A stretch of DNA of 64,000 bases from NCBI GenBank assembly GCA_964613215.1, contig CAZTHK010000002.1, positions 1-64,000 of the forward strand. Direction: 5' to 3'. Source of the DNA: CAZTHK01 sp964613215 (lineage in GTDB: Bacteria; Krumholzibacteriota; Krumholzibacteriia; Krumholzibacteriales; CAZTHK01). This document shows, in pieces, positions 9,231 through 18,459 of this stretch. The position numbers and the translations under genes are program-made. Position 1 is the stretch's first letter, and each line of letters begins with the position of its first letter. Below the pieces are notes generated by a model. That model made no database searches and was not told the DNA's origin. It saw only the letters and a program-made list of their open reading frames with translations.

Positions 9231-9526
9231 CGGAAATATTCAAGGTATTAATTATAACATTTCATGCTCTCATTCGCATACCAGGATTAAATAGAGCATG
9301 GTTCGTTCCACCGGTTGTTAGACTGTTGAAAAGTCTGGAGATTATCATATTACACGGCGGCATCAATTTATAGGGCTTTACTATCATCCCTGTGTGTCTT
9401 AGAGTTATTGTACTATAACTATTGAACTTCAGTTCCTGGTTGGCTATAATTCTTACCGAAACTTTATGGAGCAGGAATTATCCTGATAGAAGTAATTTTC
9501 CGGCATGGTGGAAGAACAACAGTAAA
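9231..9526. promoter_or_regulatory. Divergent intergenic region between flippase and DUF354 genes
   Basis: This 296-base AT-rich gap separates two divergent transcription units and must hold both promoters. A TATAAC at 9414-9419 is a possible -10 for the rightward unit, without a good -35. A weak inverted repeat AGACT...AGTCT lies near 9320-9340. Nothing else stands out. Confidence 0.25.
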
Positions 9527-10549
9527 ATGAATAAAATCTGGATAGATCTGGACAACTCTCCCCATGTCCCCCTGTTTCGTCCTATAATAGATGAACTTAA
9601 CAGGAGGGAAATAGATTGTGTTATTACCGCCCGGGATTATGCCCAGACCGAGTATCTGCTGAGATTCTGGAATATCCCCTATGAGGGAATAGGAAGGCAC
9701 GGAGGAAAGAACAAACTGGGCAAGATAATCAATCTATTTATCAGAGCGGGGCAGTTAAAGAGATATGTAAGAAACATTCCTATTTCCCTGGCGGTCAGCC
9801 ATGGTTCCAGAACCCAGCTGGTTGCGGCAAAGTTATCGGGGATCAGATCAGTGCTGATGCTCGATTATGAATATACCGAAACCAGGATTTTCAACTATCT
9901 TTCGGATTTCCTGCTAATTCCCAAATACATACCGGATTCCAGACTGGAGGCGGCTAATATATATACAAGCAAGGTGCTGAGGTATCCGGGATTCAAGGAA
10001 CAGCTCTATCTCAACAGTTTTGAGCCGGATCTGGATTTCAGAAAGAAGCTTGATATAGATAACCATAGTATTCTGGTAACCATAAGACCTTCGGCAACGT
10101 TGGGCAACTATCACGACCCGGTAAGTGAGACCATAATGCTGAAAATCCTTGAGAAGCTGGTATCACAGGAAAATGTGGAACCTCTTATCGTCAGCAGAAC
10201 GAATGAAGACAAGGAGATTTTGAGGGAGAGGTTCGGAGACCGGATCAATTTTCTGGAAAGAACGGTGGATGGACTTCAGTTGATCTGGAATTCGGATATA
10301 TTTATCAGTGGTGGCGGAAGCATGAACCGCGAAGCAGCACTGCTGGGGGTTCCCACCTACAGTATATTTACCGGCAGGAAACCATATCTGGATGAGTACT
10401 TAAGTGAAAGGGGCAGGTTGACCTTCATAGACTCACCGCAAAAGATCGAGCAGCTGGATATTCACAAGAGGGATATCCCCTCACAATTTAATGTGGATGA
10501 TAACCATCTGGTGGAGGAAGTTGTGGATACTATTCTGTCTCTACGCTAG
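9527..10549 (+). CDS. DUF354 family protein (GT-B-like fold)
   Basis: The protein starts MNKIWIDLDNSPHVPLF, the characteristic beginning of DUF354, a family related in fold to UDP-GlcNAc 2-epimerases and GT-B glycosyltransferases. The conserved SHGSRTQ segment and the late SGGGSMNREAALLGVPT segment, equivalent to the nucleotide-sugar-binding GGG...E region, are present. The ATG at 9527 was chosen because family similarity begins exactly there; an upstream in-frame ATG at 9422 adds 35 residues without family resemblance. Its precise reaction is not established. It opens a rightward group with the alpha/alpha protein and the bi-domain oxidoreductase. Confidence 0.8.
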   Translation: MNKIWIDLDNSPHVPLFRPIIDELNRREIDCVITARDYAQTEYLLRFWNIPYEGIGRHGGKNKLGKIINLFIRAGQLKRYVRNIPISLAVSHGSRTQLVAAKLSGIRSVLMLDYEYTETRIFNYLSDFLLIPKYIPDSRLEAANIYTSKVLRYPGFKEQLYLNSFEPDLDFRKKLDIDNHSILVTIRPSATLGNYHDPVSETIMLKILEKLVSQENVEPLIVSRTNEDKEILRERFGDRINFLERTVDGLQLIWNSDIFISGGGSMNREAALLGVPTYSIFTGRKPYLDEYLSERGRLTFIDSPQKIEQLDIHKRDIPSQFNVDDNHLVEEVVDTILSLR

Positions 10550-10651
10550 CTTATTTCCCGGCAGGATTTAATTCAGGAGAATTGGCTTAATTTTCGCTTG
10601 GAATAGCTACAGTTAGATTTCTGGTAAGTTCCGACCGGATATGGCATAACC

Positions 10652-11809
10652 ATGAACGTTTCTGAGATAGTCGAGAATCACTACGAGAGGATTAAGGCGT
10701 CCGATTTCAAGGGTTACGATGTCTATGACGGACTGAACAGCAGGATACTGAGAAACAGCCCACTGTTCAGGTGGAGGCCCCTTCGTCTCGCCTGGATTCA
10801 GTTTTTCAAGCGTTGTCCCATCAATCTCCGGCCTCTGGCAATGATACCCCGGGGATATAACTCCAAGGGCCTGGCCCTGTTTATAAGAGGATTGATAAAT
10901 CTTCATAAGCTCAACTGGAACGATGAATATCTGAATGACGCCTATCGCCTCTCCGAGATAATTATTTCCCAGAAACCGGACGACCGTGACTACTTCTGCG
11001 TTGGATATAATTTCTTCTGGGAGGCCAGAGCCTTTTCGGTACCGGAGTTCACTCCCAACATGGTGGTTTCTTCCTTCGCTGGTCAGGCCTTCATGGATCT
11101 ATTCGATACCGATGGTGACAGCAGGTGGCTCAATTATGTAGAGGGTATCGCCCGGTTCATGGAGAAGGAGTTGAAGCTGTTCCAGTCCGGGGATGAGATG
11201 GCTTTCGGATATATCCCGGGAGAAAGAGTCATGGTTCACAATGCCAATCTGATGGGAAGCAGTTTCTTCGCCAGGCTGTTCTCCCTCACCGGAGAGAACA
11301 GTTACAGGGATTATGCAATTAAATCGGCCAGGCATTCGGTGAATGCACAGAGGGGAGATGGAGCCTGGGTTTACGGAGAGAGGCAGCATCACAGGTGGGT
11401 GGATAATTTCCACACCGGCTTCAACCTGATAGCGCTGAATGAGGTTCAGAAATATCTGGAAACAGAAAGATGGAAGGATAGTATAGATAAGGGACTGGAT
11501 TACCATCTCAGCAATCACTTCCTGAATGATATGACCCCCAAATATTACCACCGGCAACTTTATCCCCTGGATATCCATAACTATGCCCAGGGGATCATTA
11601 CCCATCTCACCTTCAGTTATCCTGAGAGGGCGGATAGATTACTGCAGAGGTGCGTGGAGTCTTTCTGGAACCGGGATAAAAGATACTTTTACTACCAGAA
11701 AACCAGATGGTACACTAACAGGATAGATTACATCCGGTGGAGCCAGGCGTGGATGTTCTATGCCCTGACATTTTATCAGAATTATATTTCGGGAATGGAT
11801 GATGTTTGA
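10652..11809 (+). CDS. Uncharacterised alpha/alpha-barrel-like protein of a polysaccharide cluster
   Basis: This 385-residue soluble protein has no signal peptide and is rich in aromatic residues. Repeated helix-pair patterns such as MGSSFFARLFSLTGENSY and WVDNFHTGFNLIALNEV resemble the alpha/alpha toroids of polysaccharide lyases, unsaturated glucuronyl hydrolases and terpene cyclases. I cannot identify catalytic residues with confidence. Its gene is 30 bases upstream of a two-domain oxidoreductase, a pairing recalled from other exopolysaccharide loci, so a role in making or trimming an uronic acid-type sugar is possible. Function remains unknown. Confidence 0.6.
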   Translation: MNVSEIVENHYERIKASDFKGYDVYDGLNSRILRNSPLFRWRPLRLAWIQFFKRCPINLRPLAMIPRGYNSKGLALFIRGLINLHKLNWNDEYLNDAYRLSEIIISQKPDDRDYFCVGYNFFWEARAFSVPEFTPNMVVSSFAGQAFMDLFDTDGDSRWLNYVEGIARFMEKELKLFQSGDEMAFGYIPGERVMVHNANLMGSSFFARLFSLTGENSYRDYAIKSARHSVNAQRGDGAWVYGERQHHRWVDNFHTGFNLIALNEVQKYLETERWKDSIDKGLDYHLSNHFLNDMTPKYYHRQLYPLDIHNYAQGIITHLTFSYPERADRLLQRCVESFWNRDKRYFYYQKTRWYTNRIDYIRWSQAWMFYALTFYQNYISGMDDV

Positions 11810-11838
11810 GAACTTATCAATCAGGATGAAAGGTGAAG

Positions 11839-13962
11839 ATGAAGCAACTGATAAAGAATAACAAGACCGGTGAACTGGCCGTGAAGGAGGTTCCGGCACC
11901 CCATCTGGGTAAGAATTCGATTCTGGTAAGGAATCGTTATTCTGCGGTAAGTGTTGGCACCGAGAGCTCGTCGGTGGAAATTGCGAAGAAGAATCTGATC
12001 CAGAAGGCCCGTTCACGGCCGGCTGAGTTCAGGAAGGTGATGGAGTTGATGAAGAGGGAGGGGGTGCTTTCCGCCTATCGCAAAGCCATGAGTAAACTGG
12101 AGTTGCCTGCTCCACTGGGCTACAGTTCAGCCGGGGAGGTTGTGGAAGCGGGCAAAGGAGTGAAGGGATTCCAAAGTGGGGACCGGGTAGCCTGTGGTGG
12201 GTGCGGACATGCTGAAATTATTGCGGTGCCCCGGAATCTATGTGTCAAGGTCCCGGATGGGGTAAGCTTTAAGGAGGCTGCCTTCACTACCATAGGCTCA
12301 ATCGCCATGCAGGGGGTCCGGCAGGCCGGAGTAAAGCTGGGGGAGAGGGTGGTGGTGATAGGGCTGGGAATTGTGGGGCAGATAACTCTTCAGCTGATAG
12401 AAGCGGCCGGTGGAAATCCTACAGGAATAGATATAGATAAAGACATCGTGGATTTCACCACCAATCTCGGTTACCGGGTATTTCACCGGAAGGAAGAATC
12501 CCTTCCGGACAGGATCAGGTCTCTAACCGGGGGACTGGGTGCTGATTCGGTTATTATCACAGCCGGTACCTCCAGCAATGATCCGGTGGAATTCGCCAGC
12601 AGTATTTTGAGGGACCGGGGGCGTATGACTGTAGTAGGGGCGGTGAGAATGGATATTCCACGGGAACCCTTCTACATGAAGGAGCTTTCCATGAATCTCT
12701 CCCGTTCCTATGGGCCGGGGAGGTACGACGTAAACTACGAACAGAAGGGGCAGGATTATCCGGTGGGCTATGTAAGGTGGACCGAGAACAGGAACATGGC
12801 CGCTGTTCTGGAGTTGCTGGAAAAGGGGAAGATAAACATTGAAAAGCTTATAACCGATTCATTTCCTTTCTCCCGGGCTCCCTCCGCATATGATAAGATG
12901 GAAAGGGCTGAATCGCCGGTTATCGGTACCCTGCTGGAGTACGGCGTGGATGCCGGTACCAGCCGGACCATCAACCTGGAATCCGCCGGTAAGAGGAAGA
13001 TTGTTAGCGGAGAGGTGCAAATTGGTTTTATTGGAGCGGGCAGCTACGCCCAGAACTTTCTTCTCCCTAACCTGGCCAGGCATGGGGAGATTGCATTCAG
13101 GGGTCTCTCTACCGCAACTGGAATGAATGCCGATCATCTGGGAAGGAAGTATGGCTTTCAGTATGTAACCACTGAAGCGGAAAGGATTTTTGATGACCAT
13201 GAGGTAAATTGTGTCTTCATAGCCACCAGGCATGATCTTCATGCCAGGTTTGTGGTTGCCGGCCTGGAGGCGGGCAAACATGTGTTCGTGGAAAAGCCAC
13301 TGGCCATCTGTGAGGAGGAGCTGGAGAGGGTCAGGGAGGCGTACCAGGAGTCAGATGGCACCCTGATGGTAGGATTCAACCGGAGATTTTCTCCCCATCT
13401 GAAGAAGACCATGAAATTCTTCCGAGACAACCCTGGGCCGAAAGCCATAAATTACCGTATAAATGCGGGATTTTTACCCAGGGAACACTGGCTCCACGAT
13501 GCTGAAGTGGGAGGAGGGAGAATAGTGGGCGAAGCCTGCCATTTCGTTGATCTGTGCAATTTTATAACAGGTTCTCAGTTGAAGGGTATGTCAGTGGAGG
13601 TAATGGATACCGGCCGGGAGGATATACCCTCCGAAGATACCAGCCTTATCTCGCTTAAATACAGGGATGGCTCGGTTGCAGCGGTTTCATACCTTTCCAA
13701 CGGGAACTCAAGGTTGCCCAAGGAGAGGATAGAGATATTTGGAAATGGTTCCTCTGTGGTTATCGAAGATTTCAAGAAGTCCAAATTCTACCGGGGAAAC
13801 AGGAGCCGCAAATTCAGAATGCGAAAACAGGACAAGGGTCAGAAGAATGAGATCGATGAATATATCGGTATGGTAAGGAGGGGAGGGCAGCTTATTCCTG
13901 CGGAGGAGTTGTTCGAAGTTACAGACATCATGCTGAGATTGCGGAAGATGACTCTGGAATAA
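11839..13962 (+). CDS. Bi-domain oxidoreductase (zinc-type MDR plus Gfo/Idh/MocA)
   Basis: Residues about 1-360 form a medium-chain dehydrogenase/reductase with GYSSAGEV, GDRVACGG and the Rossmann motif GLGIVGQ. From about residue 395 a Gfo/Idh/MocA domain follows, with GAGSYAQNF and the EKPLA motif that carries the catalytic lysine. Such fusions occur in exopolysaccharide and O-antigen loci and are thought to oxidise or epimerise a sugar or sugar acid. ATG 11839 follows AAAGGTG closely; GTG 11833 two codons upstream is an equally possible start. The gene follows the alpha/alpha-barrel-like gene in the same direction and ends convergent to a glycosyltransferase gene. Confidence 0.85.
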   Translation: MKQLIKNNKTGELAVKEVPAPHLGKNSILVRNRYSAVSVGTESSSVEIAKKNLIQKARSRPAEFRKVMELMKREGVLSAYRKAMSKLELPAPLGYSSAGEVVEAGKGVKGFQSGDRVACGGCGHAEIIAVPRNLCVKVPDGVSFKEAAFTTIGSIAMQGVRQAGVKLGERVVVIGLGIVGQITLQLIEAAGGNPTGIDIDKDIVDFTTNLGYRVFHRKEESLPDRIRSLTGGLGADSVIITAGTSSNDPVEFASSILRDRGRMTVVGAVRMDIPREPFYMKELSMNLSRSYGPGRYDVNYEQKGQDYPVGYVRWTENRNMAAVLELLEKGKINIEKLITDSFPFSRAPSAYDKMERAESPVIGTLLEYGVDAGTSRTINLESAGKRKIVSGEVQIGFIGAGSYAQNFLLPNLARHGEIAFRGLSTATGMNADHLGRKYGFQYVTTEAERIFDDHEVNCVFIATRHDLHARFVVAGLEAGKHVFVEKPLAICEEELERVREAYQESDGTLMVGFNRRFSPHLKKTMKFFRDNPGPKAINYRINAGFLPREHWLHDAEVGGGRIVGEACHFVDLCNFITGSQLKGMSVEVMDTGREDIPSEDTSLISLKYRDGSVAAVSYLSNGNSRLPKERIEIFGNGSSVVIEDFKKSKFYRGNRSRKFRMRKQDKGQKNEIDEYIGMVRRGGQLIPAEELFEVTDIMLRLRKMTLE

Positions 13963-13998
13963 TCTTTCGGGGGAGATTTAGTGGGTATGTAATGGTAT

Positions 13999-15075
13999 TT
14001 ATTTCAGAGTTTCCTCTATTATTTTTCTGAAGGTTTTTTCTATGATTCTTATATCGTACTTCTCCCTGACCTCCTGGTAGGCATTTTCTGAAATTTTCTC
14101 CCGCAGCTTCTGATCCCCCAGCATCTTCTGGATATCCATGCTCAACCTGGCCGGGTCACCGGGTGTGGTTATTACCGCATTGCAGTTGTCTTTCAGCACT
14201 TCGGCCAAACCTCCCACCAAAGTGGATAGAATAGGTGTTTTGGTTGCCATCGCTTCCAGTATTACATTGGGTATACCCTCGGAGTATGTAGGCAGGATAA
14301 GCATGGTGGAGCGGTAGAGGTGCTCCAGCTTCTCCCCGTTCTTAAGCCATCCTCCAACCACGATGCAGTCATTGAGATTCTTCATTTGAACATACCGGAC
14401 CAGCTTATCCCGCTGCTTGGTACCGAAGAAGAAGAGCTTGAAACCAATTCCCTTCTCTTTCAGCATGCCGGCGGCGTCTACCAGATCGTAGACTCCCTTT
14501 TCTCTGATGAACCAGCCCAGGTAGAGGAGCTGGTTTTTGCTTCTGCTCCCCACCGGCGGCTGTTCAAACTGTTCCGGGTCTATGGGGTTTCTCAGTACAA
14601 AGATTCTCTTCCCGGGAAACAGTACCCCCATCTTCTCCTTCATGAAATCTGTCAGAACCACCAGAGCATCTGCTCTGTTCAGAAGGGCTGATGCCAGTTT
14701 TCTGCGTAAACCGGAGAGACTGGTAAGGTAATCATAGAAGTGGGTGGGGTGAATGTGAAATATGATTCTCTTTCCGAACAGGACAGCCGTCCAGAAGAAG
14801 AGGGATTTCCGAAAGAAACTCCGGTTGGATGAGGAATGAATATATACTGTCTCCGGTCTTCCCCTTACCACACCAATAAACCGGAACAGGTTCCTGAGCA
14901 GGAAGAGGGTTCTGTTCACCTGGCAATCGGTGGTGGAGGGAATATATCTTACCCCGCACCGGTGGAATACCCCGCTGTCGAGATAGATCTTGGATACCCT
15001 GGAGATACCGCCCAGAGCATCTATAGCAGGACCCACCATAATTATCCTTGCCTGATTTTCTCCATTCTCTCTCAT
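13999..15075 (-). CDS. Glycosyltransferase family 4 protein
   Basis: This protein of 358 residues has a GT-B architecture. The N-terminal domain begins with RIIMVGPAIDALGGISRV. The C-terminal donor-binding domain contains YLGWFIREKGVYDLVDA and the EX7E region LPTYSEGIPNVILEAMA. It should transfer a sugar from a nucleotide donor to a growing lipid-linked glycan at the cytoplasmic face of the membrane. It is the last gene in a right-to-left group with a sulfotransferase (55 bases away) and another GT4. Donor and acceptor are unknown. Confidence 0.87.
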   Translation of the reverse strand: MRENGENQARIIMVGPAIDALGGISRVSKIYLDSGVFHRCGVRYIPSTTDCQVNRTLFLLRNLFRFIGVVRGRPETVYIHSSSNRSFFRKSLFFWTAVLFGKRIIFHIHPTHFYDYLTSLSGLRRKLASALLNRADALVVLTDFMKEKMGVLFPGKRIFVLRNPIDPEQFEQPPVGSRSKNQLLYLGWFIREKGVYDLVDAAGMLKEKGIGFKLFFFGTKQRDKLVRYVQMKNLNDCIVVGGWLKNGEKLEHLYRSTMLILPTYSEGIPNVILEAMATKTPILSTLVGGLAEVLKDNCNAVITTPGDPARLSMDIQKMLGDQKLREKISENAYQEVREKYDIRIIEKTFRKIIEETLK

Positions 15076-15130
15076 CTCAACTTTACCTTCGTTTCAAATA
15101 AAATCTCTGCGCAGAGACTTGCATATTGGA

Positions 15131-15955
15131 TCAATGAGCCAGAGGCTGAACCAGATATCTGACCAGATTTCGATAGAGCTTGGTGGAATATTTTTTGATT
15201 ATCCCATACCGGAATGACCGGTTTTCCATCTGGAACCGGTCCAGATCGGATTCTATATCTCCGCTGTATCTTTCCAGGTAGCGGGGAAAGATTTCCTCTG
15301 TAGCAAAATTATAAAGTTCAATATCCAGAAGGTTGTTGTCCCTGATCCTGCTTCTCTGTTCCTCCGTCAGATCATCCGGTTTCAGGGTATCCTTCATCTT
15401 GCGGGTGATATTCCTTCTCTCGTAATGCACATTCAAGGACTGGTCCCCCAGCTCATTCTTCAATAACAGCAGCGATTTATCGAAATGCTCGGACAGTCCA
15501 ACGAAATTGAATTTTTCTCTCAGGAATGATTTAGCCTTTTCCAGTTTCTCCTCTCCTGCGATTCTGATGGTCTGAAAGTTGTTGAACCTCTCTTCAGCCA
15601 GAAATTCATCCAGATCCCATTTTATCCCCATTATCTGGCGCTGGTGATTGAGATGAGAGATGTAGCGGGATACCGGTTCCCTGAGAAAGGTAAAGTAGAA
15701 AACCGGTTTACCGGTTACCCCTTCATACTCCAGAAAGACTCTGGTAGTATGGCCGCCCACTCCGGCGCTGAAGGGGAGTATTCTGAGTAATCTATTTAAC
15801 TCGGGGGCATCCAAATGGTTGCCCTCCTGGTTGGACCAGTAGAACCAGGGCCGCAGGGTAATGTAGGATGGGTAGTTATACTGGAGCATATGATGAATAG
15901 TGGTTCCGCCAGCTCTCTCTATGTGAATGAAGCATAGGAAGTGATTTAAGCTCAA
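15131..15955 (-). CDS. Sulfotransferase (Sulfotransfer_2-like)
   Basis: This 274-residue protein has the two PAPS-binding signatures of carbohydrate sulfotransferases. The 5'-phosphosulfate loop is HIERAGGTTIHHML (about 11-24), in the form seen in heparan/uronosyl 2-O- and related enzymes. The 3'-phosphate motif is FTFLREPVSRYISH (about 89-102). It would transfer sulfate from PAPS to a glycan hydroxyl. It lies between two GT4 genes, which suggests that sulfate goes onto the product of this locus. No N-terminal membrane anchor is seen, so it probably acts in the cytoplasm, where PAPS is available. Confidence 0.82.
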   Translation of the reverse strand: MSLNHFLCFIHIERAGGTTIHHMLQYNYPSYITLRPWFYWSNQEGNHLDAPELNRLLRILPFSAGVGGHTTRVFLEYEGVTGKPVFYFTFLREPVSRYISHLNHQRQIMGIKWDLDEFLAEERFNNFQTIRIAGEEKLEKAKSFLREKFNFVGLSEHFDKSLLLLKNELGDQSLNVHYERRNITRKMKDTLKPDDLTEEQRSRIRDNNLLDIELYNFATEEIFPRYLERYSGDIESDLDRFQMENRSFRYGIIKKYSTKLYRNLVRYLVQPLAH

Positions 15956-16001
15956 AAGTGCCTCCCGCTTATCCGTTTGTCAGATGGTTACAGAAAATAA
16001 G

Positions 16002-17090
16002 TTAGCTGCTGATAACCTTCTGGTACAATCTTATATGCTCATTTTTCATCCTGTTTAGACTGAATTTCTCTTCGACCCTCTTTCTTCCCTCTCTTCCCAT
16101 TTTTTTCCTGATGGAATCATTTTCCAGCAGGTATTCTACCTTTTCGGCCAGTATGGAGGGAGATTGTGGTGGGATCAGTATACCTGTAACGCCGTCGATA
16201 ACCAGTTCCGTGGTACCGCCTCCATCTGTGGCGATCACTGGTTTGCCCAAAGCCATGTATTCCATTATTGAATTGGATATACCCTCGGTAAAGGTAGAGA
16301 GTATGCCGATATCGAATATATTGACCAATGATTCGACATCATCTCTCTTGTGGGTAAAAATGATTTTTTCCATATCCTGTGCCAGCCTCTTTATCCTACT
16401 GTAATCGAAACCGTTGCCGACACACAGGAAAGTGATATCGTTCCGTTTGTTCAATAAAATCCTTGCTCCTTCGATCAGGGAAGGATAATCCTTCTTGTTA
16501 TTGAAGCGCGCCACCATGCCGGCAGTGTACCTGGTGCCGATGTTCAGCTCTCTTCTTATTTCCTGTCTGTCTTTCAGATTATCTATCCGTTTGAAATCAA
16601 ATCCGTTATGGATTACGATGCTCTTCCCCTCCGGTGCCTGGTAAGCTCTGAGTCCCGCAAAGGAATTGGACTGTATCACATCGGCAAAGGGAAAGGATAT
16701 CTTCGATCTAATATACCTCTTCCTGTTAAGTTTCTCCGGGGCATCGGTTATCATTGCGTTGATGAACTTAATCCCGAGTAGTCGCGCTACCGGACCAGCG
16801 TATACTGCCGGCATGGAACCCCACGCATGGATTATGTCCGGTTTCCATCTCCTGCAAAATTGGTACAGCTTAAGGAAGATAAGAGGATCCTTCCTGATCA
16901 TTCTCTGCATAATTACAATTTCCGTGCTCAGGTTCACTACTTCACTGTAATGAATATTGCCGGAAAGCAGCACCAGTTTGGAAGATATAGCGCTGTTCTC
17001 CAGCATCTTTAGCAACTCCACCAGGCGGCGTTCCTTCCCCCCCGGGCTGAGTTCGTCTATGATATAAAGTACCTTGATTTCTTCCATCAT
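16002..17090 (-). CDS. Glycosyltransferase family 4 protein
   Basis: This is a GT-B glycosyltransferase of about 362 residues. Visible are the N-terminal YIIDELSPGGKERRLVEL segment, the GMVARFNNKKDYPSLIEG strand-loop of the donor domain, and the EX7E region STFTEGISNSIMEYMALG followed by GKPVIATDGGG. I chose the ATG at 17090, which has AAAGGA nine bases upstream; an in-frame ATG at 17114 adds eight residues without a clear ribosome binding site. It leads a right-to-left group with the sulfotransferase and another GT4. The substrate is unknown. Confidence 0.87.
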   Translation of the reverse strand: MMEEIKVLYIIDELSPGGKERRLVELLKMLENSAISSKLVLLSGNIHYSEVVNLSTEIVIMQRMIRKDPLIFLKLYQFCRRWKPDIIHAWGSMPAVYAGPVARLLGIKFINAMITDAPEKLNRKRYIRSKISFPFADVIQSNSFAGLRAYQAPEGKSIVIHNGFDFKRIDNLKDRQEIRRELNIGTRYTAGMVARFNNKKDYPSLIEGARILLNKRNDITFLCVGNGFDYSRIKRLAQDMEKIIFTHKRDDVESLVNIFDIGILSTFTEGISNSIMEYMALGKPVIATDGGGTTELVIDGVTGILIPPQSPSILAEKVEYLLENDSIRKKMGREGRKRVEEKFSLNRMKNEHIRLYQKVISS

Positions 17091-17186
17091 ATCATTGTGT
17101 CCTTTAGATTCCATTTAACTTACCAGGAAAGGTTAAGATATTGGAACCGAAAATGCTACAATTAATTGCACCTGTAGTGACACCGG

Positions 17187-17201
17187 CCGGCGGAATGCCG
17201 G
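17187..17201. repeat. Small inverted repeat just upstream of the epimerase promoter
   Basis: CCGGC (17187-17191) and GCCGG (17197-17201) are separated by five bases and end four bases before the -35 box at 17206. It could be an operator-like site or chance. Confidence 0.3.
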
Positions 17202-17205
17202 TTCA

Positions 17206-17234
17206 TTGACATGGTCAGCAAATTAATATATAAT
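17206..17234 (+). promoter_or_regulatory. Consensus sigma-70 promoter
   Basis: TTGACA at 17206-17211 and TATAAT at 17229-17234 are separated by exactly 17 bases, a perfect match to the housekeeping promoter consensus. Transcription would begin near 17241, leaving a leader of about 35 bases before the epimerase ATG at 17276. It probably drives the rightward group starting there. Confidence 0.75.
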
Positions 17235-17275
17235 TCCCTTTGTGAGTTAAACCTGACAAACAGATAGGAAAGCAT

Positions 17276-18310
17276 ATGAAAGTATTAATAACCGGGGGAG
17301 CGGGTTTTATCGGTTCCCATCTGTCGGAGGCTATCCTTAAAAGGGGCCACGATGTAACGGTAATAGACGACCTTTCCACCGGCAAGCTGGATAATGTAGC
17401 TCATGTCAGGGCCTTTCCCAATTTCAAGCTGGTTATCGAGACCATCATGAACGAGAATGTGATGGACCGGCTGGTCAGCGAATGTGATGTGATATTTCAC
17501 CTGGCTTCCGCGGTGGGGGTGGATCTGATAGTAACCAGTCCGGTAGAGGTTATTCAGAGATGTGTGGCCGGCACGGAAATCGTTCTCAAGATCGCTGACC
17601 GGTACAAGAAAAAGGTTCTGATTACTTCAACTTCAGAGATCTACGGTAAGAACAACGAAGTTCCCTTCAATGAAGAGGATGACAGGTTGCTTGGACCCAC
17701 CACCAAGAGCAGGTGGTCCTACTCCTGTTCCAAGGCTATAGATGAGTTTCTGTCCCTGGCATACTACAAGGAGAAGAATCTTCCCATTGTGATAGTGAGG
17801 CTGTTCAACACTATAGGACCACGCCAATCCGGACAATACGGGATGGTGGTACCCCGCTTCGTAAAACAGGCCATGGAGGGTAAGGATATCACGGTTTACG
17901 GAACCGGAAATCAGACCAGATGTTTCACCTATGTCTCAGATGTAGTTGATTGTATTATTGCCTTGATGAATCATCCCGAAGCGGTGGGGGAGATATTCAA
18001 CATCGGAAACGACAACGAGATTAGTATAATGGAGCTTGCTGAGAAGATAAGAGGAATTACCGGCAGCGATTCGAAGATTGTAACCATCCCATACGACAAG
18101 GCCTATGAGGCTGGTTTCGAAGATATGGAGAGGCGGGTGCCGGATCTATCTAGGGTTAAGAAGTTGGTCGGTTATAATCCCGTGGTACAGCTGGACGAGA
18201 TGATCGGAAAGGTATGGGAGTATTTCAAGGAAAGGGAAAAGGAAAAGGGCCTGGAGAGCCAATCGAACAGATTGAGAGGTATGTTATCCGAAGGTGACGA
18301 AGAATTATGA
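17276..18310 (+). CDS. NAD-dependent epimerase/dehydratase (extended SDR)
   Basis: This is a 344-residue extended short-chain dehydrogenase with the NAD-binding GGAGFIGSH motif at the N-terminus, the STSEIYG strand and the catalytic YSCSK motif (YxxxK). It resembles UDP-glucose 4-epimerase and UDP-glucuronate-type decarboxylases, including VRLFNTIGPRQSG. It should convert one nucleotide sugar to another for the glycosyltransferases nearby. The exact substrate cannot be read from the sequence. The start has AGGAAA upstream and lies about 35 bases behind a consensus promoter. A GT4 gene follows after 149 bases. Confidence 0.87.
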   Translation: MKVLITGGAGFIGSHLSEAILKRGHDVTVIDDLSTGKLDNVAHVRAFPNFKLVIETIMNENVMDRLVSECDVIFHLASAVGVDLIVTSPVEVIQRCVAGTEIVLKIADRYKKKVLITSTSEIYGKNNEVPFNEEDDRLLGPTTKSRWSYSCSKAIDEFLSLAYYKEKNLPIVIVRLFNTIGPRQSGQYGMVVPRFVKQAMEGKDITVYGTGNQTRCFTYVSDVVDCIIALMNHPEAVGEIFNIGNDNEISIMELAEKIRGITGSDSKIVTIPYDKAYEAGFEDMERRVPDLSRVKKLVGYNPVVQLDEMIGKVWEYFKEREKEKGLESQSNRLRGMLSEGDEEL

Positions 18311-18459
18311 TCTTGTCCAAGACCGGGACCAGGAATATACCGGTCCGGTTCCACCCTTTCCATCATTTCTTGAAGAGATATGCAGGTTCGATTCTGAGTA
18401 TTCCAGGATCTTTTATTTATCACAGACAATACTGATATTATTAAATAGAGAGGTCGCCG

